Assembly: GCA_002311745.1 (NCBI GenBank)
Contig: DBZL01000079.1
Location: forward strand, 1 to 59,870
Direction of reading: 5' to 3'
DNA: 59,870 bases
Source of the DNA: Phycisphaerales bacterium UBA1161
Lineage (GTDB): Bacteria > Planctomycetota > Phycisphaerae > Tepidisphaerales > Tepidisphaeraceae
Part shown: positions 1-7,913 of the stretch, one piece after another
Layout of the letters: every line of letters starts with the position of its first letter
How positions within the stretch are numbered: position 1 is the first letter of the stretch
The notes under the pieces: generated by a model
The model's input: only the letters and a program-made list of their open reading frames with translations
The model's database searches: none
Told to the model about the DNA's origin: nothing
Position numbers and translations under genes: made by a program

Positions 1-2
1 GC

Positions 3-2201
3 TTAAATTGATGCCATTAAGAAGTGGCCCTCGAAATCGTCGGTCTCAAAAATGTTCCTAACCTTGGAATTTTTTCCGTAATAGTAGGGAAACCGCTCCA
101 GCGCGGCACACTTGATCAGGTAATGCTCACCCGCAGCCTCACGTTTCGACAACTTCAAGAGATGCTCGGCATCGGCTGCTTTAATGATCGCGCGAAACAA
201 TGTTAGCGCCTCGCGCATGTTTGTGCCAGCCATCGATGAAATGAATGGCGCATGTCCATGGGAGTCATCGCCACCCGTGAACGCAAGCGTTTGGACGACC
301 ATTTCAAGGGTCCTACGGAAGTCCTCAAATTCCAGCTCGATCTGGCCGAGCCTCAGTTTTGTGCCCACTCTTGTCTGCCAGGGATTGCTCTTACTTTCGG
401 CTACCTCTTTTGAAAACACGGTTTTCACACGCCAGGATAGGATATCGTGAGCGTTAGGCGCGACGATTTCATTGGTAGGTATAGCTGCTAGATCATCGGA
501 CTCGCGATCTACTTGCTTCTTGGTTGAGTTTCGAAGCGGGATGACGAAAAATGGAAATCCGATGCTTTCCGCCTCCCTCATGCAAAATCGCACCACGGGG
601 AGTTTAAGGTCGAACCCGGGGGCTCGGTCGAGATTGTCGAGAACAACGACGACCGGCAGCGGCTTCGGTAAATGACCTTCCAACGTGCTTTCATGAAAGA
701 GCTTCATAGTGCGGCGGCATTCGAAGATAACTTGGTCGATGTCAAGTTTACAAGCGTCGGTCGGAAACGCGTCCTTCACAACGCTCCACACTTCGGGCCG
801 CTTCCGGCATTGCTCTTCGAGGGTTTGCAGAAGAGTCCATAGAAGTTGGGCAAAGCTGTGTATATTTAGGCAATCCACAAATACTAACAGTCCAGCGCCA
901 TGGCCGGAAAGCGCGTCGTTGTCGCGCATTAAACTCAAGAGAGTTGACTTTCCTGCGCCAGTAGGACCAGTGATCACGAAGGGACGACCGGGTGGAATGA
1001 CTGATGGCGCTCCGCTATTAAAGAGGCCTACGAATTCATTGATCCGATGTTCCAATTCCCCAGCGACGCGAAGGTTTTCAGCCATTTCGACATAAGCTTG
1101 CTTGACCAGGTTCTTCTCTCCGAGGTTCTCCAAGTCCCGGAAGAAGTGGTCAACCAGGCGGTCAGCATGCGGATATGAAATTCCGAGAGTGGGGCCCAGT
1201 GCGGCGCGCGGATTAATCATCCAGGGGCGACGGCACCGCTTGTAGCTGTTAGGAGTTGCGATGTACAGCTTGGCCTGCTTAGCTACCTCCCGAAGTGCAA
1301 TATCCGGACAGATCTGCTGGGTGACAGGTTGAGAAGCTTCCGTCACTTGCGGACGGATCTCGAAAATGTGCTTATAAATTGCTGGCTGGCGCTCCACCAG
1401 CCAATTCGCCTGTCGTCTTAGCTTGCCGCAAACCCATTCTCTAAAGTGCCGTCGTGTTTCGTATGCCAAGCCATCAGGGAATCCAAAATGAATATGCACC
1501 ACGGGCAAATCGACGTCAACATCTGCCACGTAACGATGCTTGTATTGGTGAGCCTGAGCCAAAGGAGGAAATGCCGCCGCCTGTGGATGTCGACCGACCG
1601 CCGACCGATGGTGGGCCATATCCAATTCGTCTGCCAACAGGAGAATTTTTCCGAGGAGATCGCCCTTGAAACGTGGTATGTCCAGATTGCTCAGTTCTTC
1701 GCATGCACTTTCATGGGAATCGGTCCCGTGCGCGCGGCAGACAATCGGCAATACCTCTTCCAAGCGAGGCTCCCAATCGTAAAGACGCTCAAGCTGCTCC
1801 CGGTAAGGCGGCAACTTGAGCAAAGTGGAAACGGCTTCCACATGCCATTTGCGAATGTCATCGATCAATTTGTCCGTCCATCCATGGCTCAAATCCCATC
1901 GATTGCTGAAATTCGCCATGCCGATGTCGTGGATATAACAGGCCGCGGCTAGGGTCATTGCCTCGAAATCGCTCAGCCCGAGTTGCTCGACCTCGGCGCG
2001 GAGCGCTAGTCTCGTCGCGTAAAAGAATACGTGATCACTATGGACCGGACCGTGATCTGTGAACCAATGCGTCGATGCCTTCTGGAAGGTCGCGTCACAT
2101 AGGCGAATTGCGGTGCTTTGCAGAAGATCGCGTAGATCGGCCCGCTCGGTTTTAAAAAAGTGCTCGCTGAATTCTTTTAACGTTTCATCGCGATGCCACA
2201 T
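3..2201 (-). CDS. HD-domain / P-loop NTPase protein, predicted conflict or signalling protein
   Basis: This is a 732-residue protein. The N-terminal third is an HD phosphohydrolase-type domain: TDHGPVHS at about residues 48-55, the HD pair at 91-92 (YIHDIG) and a late Asp in LLLADELD near 191. The C-terminal half is a P-loop NTPase with Walker A GPTGAGKST at 412-420, a Walker B strand ending VLDNLDRA near 522, and a downstream helical part (TNMREALTLF). The ATG at 2201 is chosen because GAGGG precedes it and because the HD similarity starts just after it; the frame is open upstream to 2363. The TDHGxxHS start resembles the HD domains found as effectors in predicted bacterial conflict NTPases; that assignment is inference. 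Base composition is visibly AT-richer than the neighbours. The stop lies at the window edge, so partners beyond it cannot be seen. The domain calls are firm and the role is unknown. Confidence 0.8.
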   Translation of the reverse strand: MWHRDETLKEFSEHFFKTERADLRDLLQSTAIRLCDATFQKASTHWFTDHGPVHSDHVFFYATRLALRAEVEQLGLSDFEAMTLAAACYIHDIGMANFSNRWDLSHGWTDKLIDDIRKWHVEAVSTLLKLPPYREQLERLYDWEPRLEEVLPIVCRAHGTDSHESACEELSNLDIPRFKGDLLGKILLLADELDMAHHRSAVGRHPQAAAFPPLAQAHQYKHRYVADVDVDLPVVHIHFGFPDGLAYETRRHFREWVCGKLRRQANWLVERQPAIYKHIFEIRPQVTEASQPVTQQICPDIALREVAKQAKLYIATPNSYKRCRRPWMINPRAALGPTLGISYPHADRLVDHFFRDLENLGEKNLVKQAYVEMAENLRVAGELEHRINEFVGLFNSGAPSVIPPGRPFVITGPTGAGKSTLLSLMRDNDALSGHGAGLLVFVDCLNIHSFAQLLWTLLQTLEEQCRKRPEVWSVVKDAFPTDACKLDIDQVIFECRRTMKLFHESTLEGHLPKPLPVVVVLDNLDRAPGFDLKLPVVRFCMREAESIGFPFFVIPLRNSTKKQVDRESDDLAAIPTNEIVAPNAHDILSWRVKTVFSKEVAESKSNPWQTRVGTKLRLGQIELEFEDFRRTLEMVVQTLAFTGGDDSHGHAPFISSMAGTNMREALTLFRAIIKAADAEHLLKLSKREAAGEHYLIKCAALERFPYYYGKNSKVRNIFETDDFEGHFLMASI

Positions 2202-2416
2202 AGAATTTCCCTCGAATCGCTCCTGGGAGCAAATCGGACACGCGCCCATCGGCGTAGCTATGTGAGCGTGCGACGCTTGTGGGGGCCTCCACCGGTCCAA
2301 CTCGCAAATTATTGTAGCGGGCAATCTACTGGGGCGGAAGCCCATTGGGGTTAATCGGCGCAACGGTGAGATCGGAGGAGCTCAGAGATGCGATTGATGA
2401 TGAGGTAAACCGGAAG

Positions 2417-2578
2417 GGCAGCGGCGGGGCGGGCAATCCCCAGCACATGCTGGACGTGCTCACCACCGGCCACGCCGATGCCGCCCTGGCCGCCAGCATT
2501 TTTTACTTCGGGACGTACTCGGTTGGCCAAGTCAAGCAATTCCTGGCCGAGCACGGCGTGAGCGTGCGCCTGACCTGA
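2417..2578 (+). pseudogene. hisF: 3'-terminal remnant of hisF (imidazole glycerol phosphate synthase cyclase subunit)
   Basis: The last 53 codons read GSGGAGNPQHMLDVL, then HADAALAASIFYFG and a typical HisF C-terminus. These match the end of HisF, the (beta/alpha)8 cyclase that makes imidazole glycerol phosphate in histidine synthesis. The invariant second phosphate-binding loop (ASGGAG in most family members) is present as GSGGAG. About 200 residues that should precede it are missing. Upstream, the same frame (RSEELRDAIDDEVNRK) has only a weak resemblance to the preceding HisF helix and is two residues short. The HD-NTPase gene starts 215 bases away, pointing the other way. hisC and hisB lie 3 kb downstream on the same strand, so this was probably once a histidine-locus gene. 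A complete hisF presumably exists elsewhere in the genome, if the organism makes histidine. Confidence 0.75.
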
Positions 2579-2583
2579 TGCAG

Positions 2584-2613
2584 GATTTCAGATTTGAGAT
2601 TTGAGATTCTGAG
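2584..2613. repeat. heptameric short tandem repeat (GATTTGA type)
   Basis: Four consecutive 7-base units occur here: GATTTCA, GATTTGA, GATTTGA and GATTCTG. On the minus strand the array supplies the last codons (NLKSQI) and the stop of the adjacent kinase-like gene, so the repeat has replaced or extended its natural end. The repeat also lies between two convergent gene ends. Confidence 0.75.
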
Positions 2614-3334
2614 TCGGGGCTGCGGCCGCGCCGGGGGCGGGGTAGTTGCTTTGCTGCAGATACTCGGTGACGGCGCGGCGAAGCTGACGCTGAATCGTGC
2701 GCGGGTCCTGATGGGCGTCGAGGGTGTGGAAGCCGTATTCCTGGGTCATGAGGTTGAACTGCTCGATCAGCTCGGTTTGGTAGGCGATGAAGCTGTCGAA
2801 CAGATCGTCGCCGTAGTTCATGTCCAGGCCGCTCTCCCAGTAATTCATCTTGCCCGCTTCGAGCACGCGGGGGACCAGGTCCTTCACATCCAGTCGCAGA
2901 TAGAAGACCAAATCCGGCTGAACGGCGAAGCTGAACAGGTCGCGCAGCCATTGCTTGTCAGCGTCGCGCGCCACCCCGCGCGCCAGAAGCGTGTAGATGT
3001 AGCGGTCGGCCAGGACGATGAATCCGCTGCGAAGGGCGGGGATGATCTGGTATTCCATGCGGTCGGCCAAGTCCACGGCGTACATCAAGCAGTACGTCAA
3101 TCGGTGCAGTGAATGGCCCTGCTTGGCATCGGTGATGGCCTGGCCGACGAGCTTGCTGCGCGTCCAGCCGGTGTCGATGACCGCGTAGCCCTGCACTTCC
3201 AGCCATTCCTTGAGCATGATGGCCTGCGTGCTGCGGCCGCAGCCGTCGGTCCCTTCGATGACGATCAGCTTGCCGGTGCAGCCGTCCTTGGGCAGGTACG
3301 GCATCGCGTGACCCATGTAACGAAATTCGCCCAT
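2588..3334 (-). CDS. thymidylate kinase-like protein with Arg in place of the Walker A Lys
   Basis: The 248-residue protein has the dTMP kinase fold: a P-loop at about residues 27-36 (EGTDGCGRST), the DRYIYT motif that corresponds to the DR(Y/F) of thymidylate kinases, and the typical length plus a C-terminal tail. In this copy the Walker A lysine is arginine (R34, codon CGC), whereas the next gene upstream has the normal GSGKST. The change should weaken phosphate binding, so it may have another substrate, a slow or regulatory role, or act together with its paralogue. The gene starts 13 bases after the stop of the paralogue and is the last of a ppx / kinase / kinase group. The initiator could also be Met7 or Met11. 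The last residues (QNLKSQI) are encoded by the heptamer repeat. Fold assignment is firm; activity is uncertain. Confidence 0.8.
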   Translation of the reverse strand: MGEFRYMGHAMPYLPKDGCTGKLIVIEGTDGCGRSTQAIMLKEWLEVQGYAVIDTGWTRSKLVGQAITDAKQGHSLHRLTYCLMYAVDLADRMEYQIIPALRSGFIVLADRYIYTLLARGVARDADKQWLRDLFSFAVQPDLVFYLRLDVKDLVPRVLEAGKMNYWESGLDMNYGDDLFDSFIAYQTELIEQFNLMTQEYGFHTLDAHQDPRTIQRQLRRAVTEYLQQSNYPAPGAAAAPTQNLKSQI

Positions 3335-3347
3335 CGAAGGATTCTTT

Positions 3348-4043
3348 CTACGCGACGGACTGCTGCGGCGTCTGCGGCTTGTAATCCGCCAGCGTCTGGT
3401 CGATCAGCCGGCGCACGGTTTGCTGCTGCTCGCCGATGCTCTGCGTCGCGTCGATTTCCGTCAGCCCGTATTCCCGCACGATTTTCGCATACTCGCCCAG
3501 GATTCGTCCCTGGAAAATCTTGAAGCTGCTGACCAGATCGCCGGCCAGGCCCAGGTCCATGCCGGCCTCGTATTCCTTGAGTTTGGCCCGGCCGGAGATC
3601 AGCCGCGACACGCTGACGTCGATCGGCACGTTGAAGTAAAGCGCCAGGTCCGGCCGCGGCGCGAACTGAAACACCCGCCGCACCCAATCGCGCTCGCAGC
3701 CGCGGATCACGTCCCGGGCGAAGGCCGTGTACACGTACCGGTCGGCCAGCACGATCAGACCGGCTTTCAGCGGCGGCAGGATGTTGTGCACCAGCCGATG
3801 GGCAAAATCCGTCGCGTGCAGCAGCGAAAACGTCATCGGCGTCAGCGACATCTTCTTCTTGCCCTTTTTGGTGATCGCCTTGACCAGGTCGGCGCTGTTC
3901 CACTCGGTGAACGACGGGCGCAAACCCTTGGCCTGCAAATAGCGCATCGCCAGTTGAAGCTGCGTGCTCTTGCCCGAGCCGTCGATGCCCTCGACGATGA
4001 TCAGCTTGCCCGAATAATGATGCGGCGTCAGCAGTGAGTCCAT
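3348..4043 (-). CDS. tmk: thymidylate kinase family protein
   Basis: The 231-residue P-loop kinase has Walker A EGIDGSGKST at about residues 18-27 and the DRYVYT motif of dTMP kinases. It should catalyse ATP-dependent phosphorylation of dTMP to dTDP in the cytoplasm if it is the housekeeping enzyme. It is clearly paralogous to the following gene (shared GKLIxxEG, ADRYxYT and YxxGxD-type segments). Both copies share a longer middle region with an insertion (KKGKKKMSLTPM here), unlike the compact 205-215 residue E. coli type, so a divergent branch is possible and a true tmk may lie elsewhere. It starts 6 bases downstream of the ppx/gppA stop, suggesting one transcript. The symbol is therefore provisional. 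Confidence 0.8.
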   Translation of the reverse strand: MDSLLTPHHYSGKLIIVEGIDGSGKSTQLQLAMRYLQAKGLRPSFTEWNSADLVKAITKKGKKKMSLTPMTFSLLHATDFAHRLVHNILPPLKAGLIVLADRYVYTAFARDVIRGCERDWVRRVFQFAPRPDLALYFNVPIDVSVSRLISGRAKLKEYEAGMDLGLAGDLVSSFKIFQGRILGEYAKIVREYGLTEIDATQSIGEQQQTVRRLIDQTLADYKPQTPQQSVA

Positions 4044-4049
4044 CTTGTC

Positions 4050-5645
4050 CTACCGTTGGGCCAACTCAAATGAAATCGGCCGCCCAAAGACATCCTGGAA
4101 CCAATCCATTTTCCGCCTTGCGCCCCAGATTTCCAACTCCGCGTCCGATTTTGTCACCAGGAGGCATTTGACCTTCCTGGCGCCGATTTTACAGCGTAGA
4201 TTCTGCACGACGCTGCTGTGGCTGCGATCCAGGCCGTCGGAAATGCGCATGAGCGCCGCCCCGACGTCCACGACCCGCTGAAATCGCCCGGGCAGGGAGG
4301 CGTAAACGCCGTGGCCGGCCCGCGGCGGGGACTTGCGGTGGTAGCGGGCGACGTTGGCGATCACCTTGATCTCGTCGTCGCTGAAATTTTTCAAATCGCC
4401 GTGCAAGATCAGGTACATGCTGTGTTTGTGATGCCCGCTGGGGCCGATGTGCAAGCCGATGTCGTGCAGCAGGGCGCCGTACTCGATCAATTCGCGATCG
4501 GCGGCGCCCAGGCCGTGCAGCGGGCGAAGCTCGTCGAACAGCTTCATGCAGATGCCCGCGACCTGCTGGCTGTGCGTTTGGTGCCAATGGCAGCGGCGGG
4601 CCAGGTCCAGGACGCTGCGGCGGCGGGCATCGGGGACCTCGCGGCGGATCGCCAGGTCCGGCAGGTGCCGCGACAGATAATCCAGCAAAATCCCCTCGCG
4701 CAGGGCGGCGGGACAGATCTCGATCCGCTTCAGGTTCAATCGCTCAAACATCTGCCCGACCAGGGCCGCGCCGGCGACGATCTGGTCCTGCCGCTGATCG
4801 TCCAAGCCGCGGATGCGGGCGCGGTTCTTGCTCCGGCTTTCCAGCAGCTTGGCCAGCAGCTTTTCCAGCGGGCGGCGCTCGATGATCTGGGCTTGAGGTT
4901 GGCCGTTGGCGCTGGGCTCCGAACCGCACATCGTCGCCAGGTTTTCCAGCGTGCCGCTGGTTCCAATGGCCTTGACCGGGCGCAGGGCCTTGATCTGGGC
5001 GCACAGGGGCGTCAGCTCCTTGTCGTAATGGCGCAGAAGCTGGCGGAGGTCGTGCTCGCTGATCGGGTCGGACTTGACAAATTGCGCCGTCATGCGCGCC
5101 GCGCCGAGCTTGCGGCTTTCCAGCAGCGCCGCGTTTTGTCCGTGGCCGACGATGAATTCCACGCTGCCGCCGCCGATGTCGATCACGAGCTGGTTCTGGC
5201 TGCGCAGGGGCATGGCGTGGCGGACGGCCAGGTAAATCAGCCGTGCCTCGTCGCGGGCGCTGACCACGCGCAGATACAGGCCCAGTTCGCGGCGCACGCG
5301 TTCTAGAAAATCTCCGCCGTTTTCGGCCTCGCGGATGGCGCTGGTGGCGACGGCGATGATTTTTTCCGCCTGCCGCTGGCTGGCCGCCTGCTGAAATCGC
5401 GCCAGCACCGCCACGGCCCGCTCGATGGCGTCCTGGGAAAGCCGACGCGAGGGGAAACTCAGCCTTCCTAAGCCGACCATTTCCTTCAGCCGCCACAGCG
5501 TGGTGATGCCGCCGTCGGCGTCGGCCTGGGCGACGATCATGTGAATGCTGTTGGAGCCGACGTCGATGGCGGCCAGGCGCAATGATTCACGGATGTCGGT
5601 TTTGGCCGAGGTGCGGATCGAATGGGTCAGGGCGTGAATGGGCAT
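4050..5645 (-). CDS. ppx: Ppx/GppA phosphatase family protein with C-terminal HD domain
   Basis: The protein has 531 residues from the ATG at 5645; the frame is open 12 codons further. Two sugar-kinase/actin-type phosphate-binding motifs are visible, AIDVGSNSIHMIV near the N-terminus and IDIGGGSVEFIVG about 135 residues later, with GTSGTLENL beyond. These define exopolyphosphatase / pppGpp phosphohydrolase enzymes. The C-terminal 200 residues carry an HD-type domain (ALLHDIG, then GHHKHSMYLI), as in the long Ppx/GppA form. The expected substrates are inorganic polyphosphate and/or pppGpp, so the gene links phosphate or stringent-response metabolism to the two dTMP-kinase-like genes that follow it on the same strand. 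Which substrate it uses cannot be told from sequence alone. Confidence 0.9.
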   Translation of the reverse strand: MPIHALTHSIRTSAKTDIRESLRLAAIDVGSNSIHMIVAQADADGGITTLWRLKEMVGLGRLSFPSRRLSQDAIERAVAVLARFQQAASQRQAEKIIAVATSAIREAENGGDFLERVRRELGLYLRVVSARDEARLIYLAVRHAMPLRSQNQLVIDIGGGSVEFIVGHGQNAALLESRKLGAARMTAQFVKSDPISEHDLRQLLRHYDKELTPLCAQIKALRPVKAIGTSGTLENLATMCGSEPSANGQPQAQIIERRPLEKLLAKLLESRSKNRARIRGLDDQRQDQIVAGAALVGQMFERLNLKRIEICPAALREGILLDYLSRHLPDLAIRREVPDARRRSVLDLARRCHWHQTHSQQVAGICMKLFDELRPLHGLGAADRELIEYGALLHDIGLHIGPSGHHKHSMYLILHGDLKNFSDDEIKVIANVARYHRKSPPRAGHGVYASLPGRFQRVVDVGAALMRISDGLDRSHSSVVQNLRCKIGARKVKCLLVTKSDAELEIWGARRKMDWFQDVFGRPISFELAQR

Positions 5646-5736
5646 CGCGACCAGTGCAGCAACTTCGCGCTGAAAATACAAGCCGGTGGGTGTAAATCAA
5701 ACGGAATCTTAGCGGACGCGGCCGCCGGGGGGGTGG

Positions 5737-5764
5737 TTTGCAAACGGCGCTGCGAGCTTATAAT
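5737..5764 (+). promoter_or_regulatory. sigma-70-type promoter of hisCB, probably leaderless
   Basis: A perfect -10 hexamer TATAAT lies at 5759-5764, with TTTGCA (4 of 6 to consensus) 16 bases upstream at 5737-5742. The hisC ATG begins only 8 bases after the -10, so transcription should start at or next to the initiation codon. No Shine-Dalgarno sequence is present. Confidence 0.6.
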
Positions 5765-5772
5765 CGCGGTGT

Positions 5773-6843
5773 ATGGTTCCCCCGTTTGTCCGGCAAACCG
5801 TGCGCGAGATGGAGGGATACTCTCCCGGCGAGCAGCCGGAGGCCGGGCAGCGCGTCGTCAAGCTGAACACCAATGAGAATCCGTTCCCGCCCAGCGAGCG
5901 CGTGATGCAGGCCCTGGCGGGGATCAGCTCGGAGACGCTGCGGCGCTATCCCAACCCGACGGCGGACGCGTTCCGCGACGCCGCGGCCAAGCTGCACAAT
6001 CTGTCGCCGCAGCACATCCTGGCCGGCAACGGCAGCGACGACATCCTGACCATCGCCACGCGGTGCTTCGTACCGCCCGGCGGAATCCTGGCGTTTCCCG
6101 ACCCGACGTACACGCTGTACGGGGTTTTGGCCAAGCTTCAGGAGGCCAAGGCCGTGGCGATACCGTGGGATCGCGACTGGTCGCTGCCCATCGACGCTCT
6201 TGTAGGCAGCGGGGCCGCGGCGATCTACCTGGCCAATCCCAACGCCCCCAGCGCCACCTTCGTTTCGCCCCTGAAAGTGGCCGAGTTGGCCAAGAACTTT
6301 TCCGGGCTGATCCTGGTGGATGAAGCGTACGTGGATTTCGCGGACGACAACTGCGTGGTGCTGCTCGAGCAGTTCGGCAACGTGCTGATCAGCCGGACGA
6401 TGAGCAAGGCGTATTCGCTGGCGGGGATGCGCTTTGGGTACGCCATCGGCCGGCCCAACGTCATCGCCGAAATGATGAAGGTCAAGGACAGCTACAATTG
6501 CGACGCGGTGTCGATCCTCGCGGCGACGGCGGCGCTGCAGGACCAGGCCTACGCCCGCTGGACGTGGGAGAACATCAAGTCCGAGCGGGCGCGGGTCAGC
6601 AGCGAATTGACGCAGCTCGGCTGGACGGTCCTGCCCAGCCAGGCGAATTTCATCCTGGCCGCCGTCCCCACCGGAAGAGGCAAGGAGATGTACCTCGGCC
6701 TCAAGGAGAAGGGGATTTTAGTCCGATACTTCGATCTGCCTGGCTTGCAGGACAAGGTTCGCATCACCATCGGCCAGAGCCACGAGAACAACGCCCTGTT
6801 GGCCGGGATCAAGATGCTCACGGCGGCGGGCAAGGCGGCGTAG
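5773..6843 (+). CDS. hisC: histidinol-phosphate aminotransferase
   Basis: This 356-residue fold-type I PLP enzyme transfers an amino group between glutamate and imidazole acetol phosphate in histidine synthesis. Visible signatures are [12 protein letters not shown] near residue 31, the substrate/PLP segment [19 protein letters not shown], and [17 protein letters not shown], with the Schiff-base lysine at K212. Length and spacing are normal for the family. It is followed after 4 bases by hisB, so the two form an operon driven by the promoter just upstream. A hisF remnant lies about 3 kb to the left on the same strand. The start at 5773 fits the family N-terminus and the -10 position. Confidence 0.95.
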   Translation: MVPPFVRQTVREMEGYSPGEQPEAGQRVVKLNTNENPFPPSERVMQALAGISSETLRRYPNPTADAFRDAAAKLHNLSPQHILAGNGSDDILTIATRCFVPPGGILAFPDPTYTLYGVLAKLQEAKAVAIPWDRDWSLPIDALVGSGAAAIYLANPNAPSATFVSPLKVAELAKNFSGLILVDEAYVDFADDNCVVLLEQFGNVLISRTMSKAYSLAGMRFGYAIGRPNVIAEMMKVKDSYNCDAVSILAATAALQDQAYARWTWENIKSERARVSSELTQLGWTVLPSQANFILAAVPTGRGKEMYLGLKEKGILVRYFDLPGLQDKVRITIGQSHENNALLAGIKMLTAAGKAA

Positions 6844-6847
6844 AACC

Positions 6848-7438
6848 ATGGACCGAACAGCGGAAATCTCGCGGCAGACCAAGGAAACCAAGGTCAAGGT
6901 GGCCATCAATCTCGACGGCACGGGGAAAACCGCCGTCGAAACGGGCGTAGGGTTTTTCGATCACATGCTGGATTTGCTGGGTCGCCACAGCCTGATCGAC
7001 CTGAGCGCCCAGGCCGAGGGTGATTTGCAGGTCGATGCGCACCACACGGTCGAAGACGTCGGCATCGTTCTGGGCCAGGCCCTGGACAAGGCCCTGGGCG
7101 AGAAGCGGGGCATCGCGCGCTTCGGCTGGGCGACGGTGCCCATGGACGAAACGCTGGCCAGCGCCGCGATCGATCTGTCCGGGCGCGCGGCCTTCGTCTA
7201 CAACGCGCGCTACAGCGACGGAGCGATCGGGCAGTTCCCGGCCGAGCTGGTCGAGGAATTCTTCAAGGCCCTGGCCGCCAACGCCAAGCTGAATCTGCAC
7301 ATCAACGTGCCCTACGGGACGAACAATCACCACATCGCCGAGGCCATCTTCAAGGCCGTCGCCAAGGCCCTGCGGCAGGCGGTCGCTTTGGATGCGCGAA
7401 TCGCGGATGTGCCCAGCACCAAGGGGTCGCTGGCGTAG
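6848..7438 (+). CDS. hisB: imidazoleglycerol-phosphate dehydratase
   Basis: The 196-residue enzyme removes water from imidazole glycerol phosphate to give imidazole acetol phosphate, the substrate of the enzyme encoded by the gene before it. The two metal-binding His-rich signatures are present: [12 protein letters not shown] with [10 protein letters not shown], and [12 protein letters not shown] near the end. The C-terminus (PSTKGSL) is typical. It is the monofunctional form, without the histidinol-phosphatase domain found in enteric bacteria. It starts 4 bases after hisC and is followed by a rho-independent terminator. Confidence 0.95.
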   Translation: MDRTAEISRQTKETKVKVAINLDGTGKTAVETGVGFFDHMLDLLGRHSLIDLSAQAEGDLQVDAHHTVEDVGIVLGQALDKALGEKRGIARFGWATVPMDETLASAAIDLSGRAAFVYNARYSDGAIGQFPAELVEEFFKALAANAKLNLHINVPYGTNNHHIAEAIFKAVAKALRQAVALDARIADVPSTKGSLA

Positions 7439-7532
7439 GACATCCACGGACCGGCGGACCGGTCGAGGACGAGCCGGCTCAGTTTCGCAAATAAACTCAC
7501 CCGTTTTCCGAGCGGTTGGCTCGCCAATTGAG

Positions 7533-7557
7533 CCGGCCCGTCCTCGGGCCGGTTTTT
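7533..7557 (+). terminator. rho-independent terminator of hisCB
   Basis: An 8-base perfect stem CCGGCCCG / CGGGCCGG with a TCCT loop (7533-7552) is followed by five T (7553-7557). It lies 95 bases after hisB and ends the plus-strand transcript. Confidence 0.85.
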
Positions 7558-7591
7558 CCCCCCGTGAATGTTGTCAGAACATCAGGGCGGT

Positions 7592-7792
7592 CTACGACAA
7601 TCCATCCCAGCGTTCCGGGTCCTCGCTCGGCAGCTCCGAAGCGGTGTCGAATTGGATCTGGTTCTGCGGGATGCGCATCAGTTCCGCCAGCCGGCGCCGA
7701 TCGTCGCGCAGGGCATCCTCCAACGTTTGCGATCCGCCTACCAGACGGAGCATGAATTCGCCTTGGGTTTTGGCCGGTCGCTGGTGCAGCAT
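7592..7792 (-). CDS. small conserved-looking protein of unknown function
   Basis: A 66-codon frame starts at an ATG preceded, 5 bases upstream, by an ideal ribosome site AGGAGGT (7798-7804), the best in this part of the window. The product is soluble and charged, with a central stretch LRDDRRRLAELMRIP and an acidic tail ending in DPERWDGLS. No domain is recognised. It stands alone between the hisB terminator and the sugar-phosphate mutase. The ribosome site and codon use argue for a real gene; homology cannot be checked here. Confidence 0.6.
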   Translation of the reverse strand: MLHQRPAKTQGEFMLRLVGGSQTLEDALRDDRRRLAELMRIPQNQIQFDTASELPSEDPERWDGLS

Positions 7793-7913
7793 CGCCACCT
7801 CCTGCAAGGTCCTACTTTGACTTGCGATACGCCGCGGCCGAGGGCAACCGCGGCGCGGTGAATCTCCACGAAATTGGCGGACTGCTGGTGAAAACGGGGA
7901 ATCTGAGCCGCCT

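Noticed and set aside
4218..5306. Long plus-strand frame of 362 codons
   Set aside because: It is antisense to the Ppx/GppA gene, has no family motif, and is explained by high GC at third positions.
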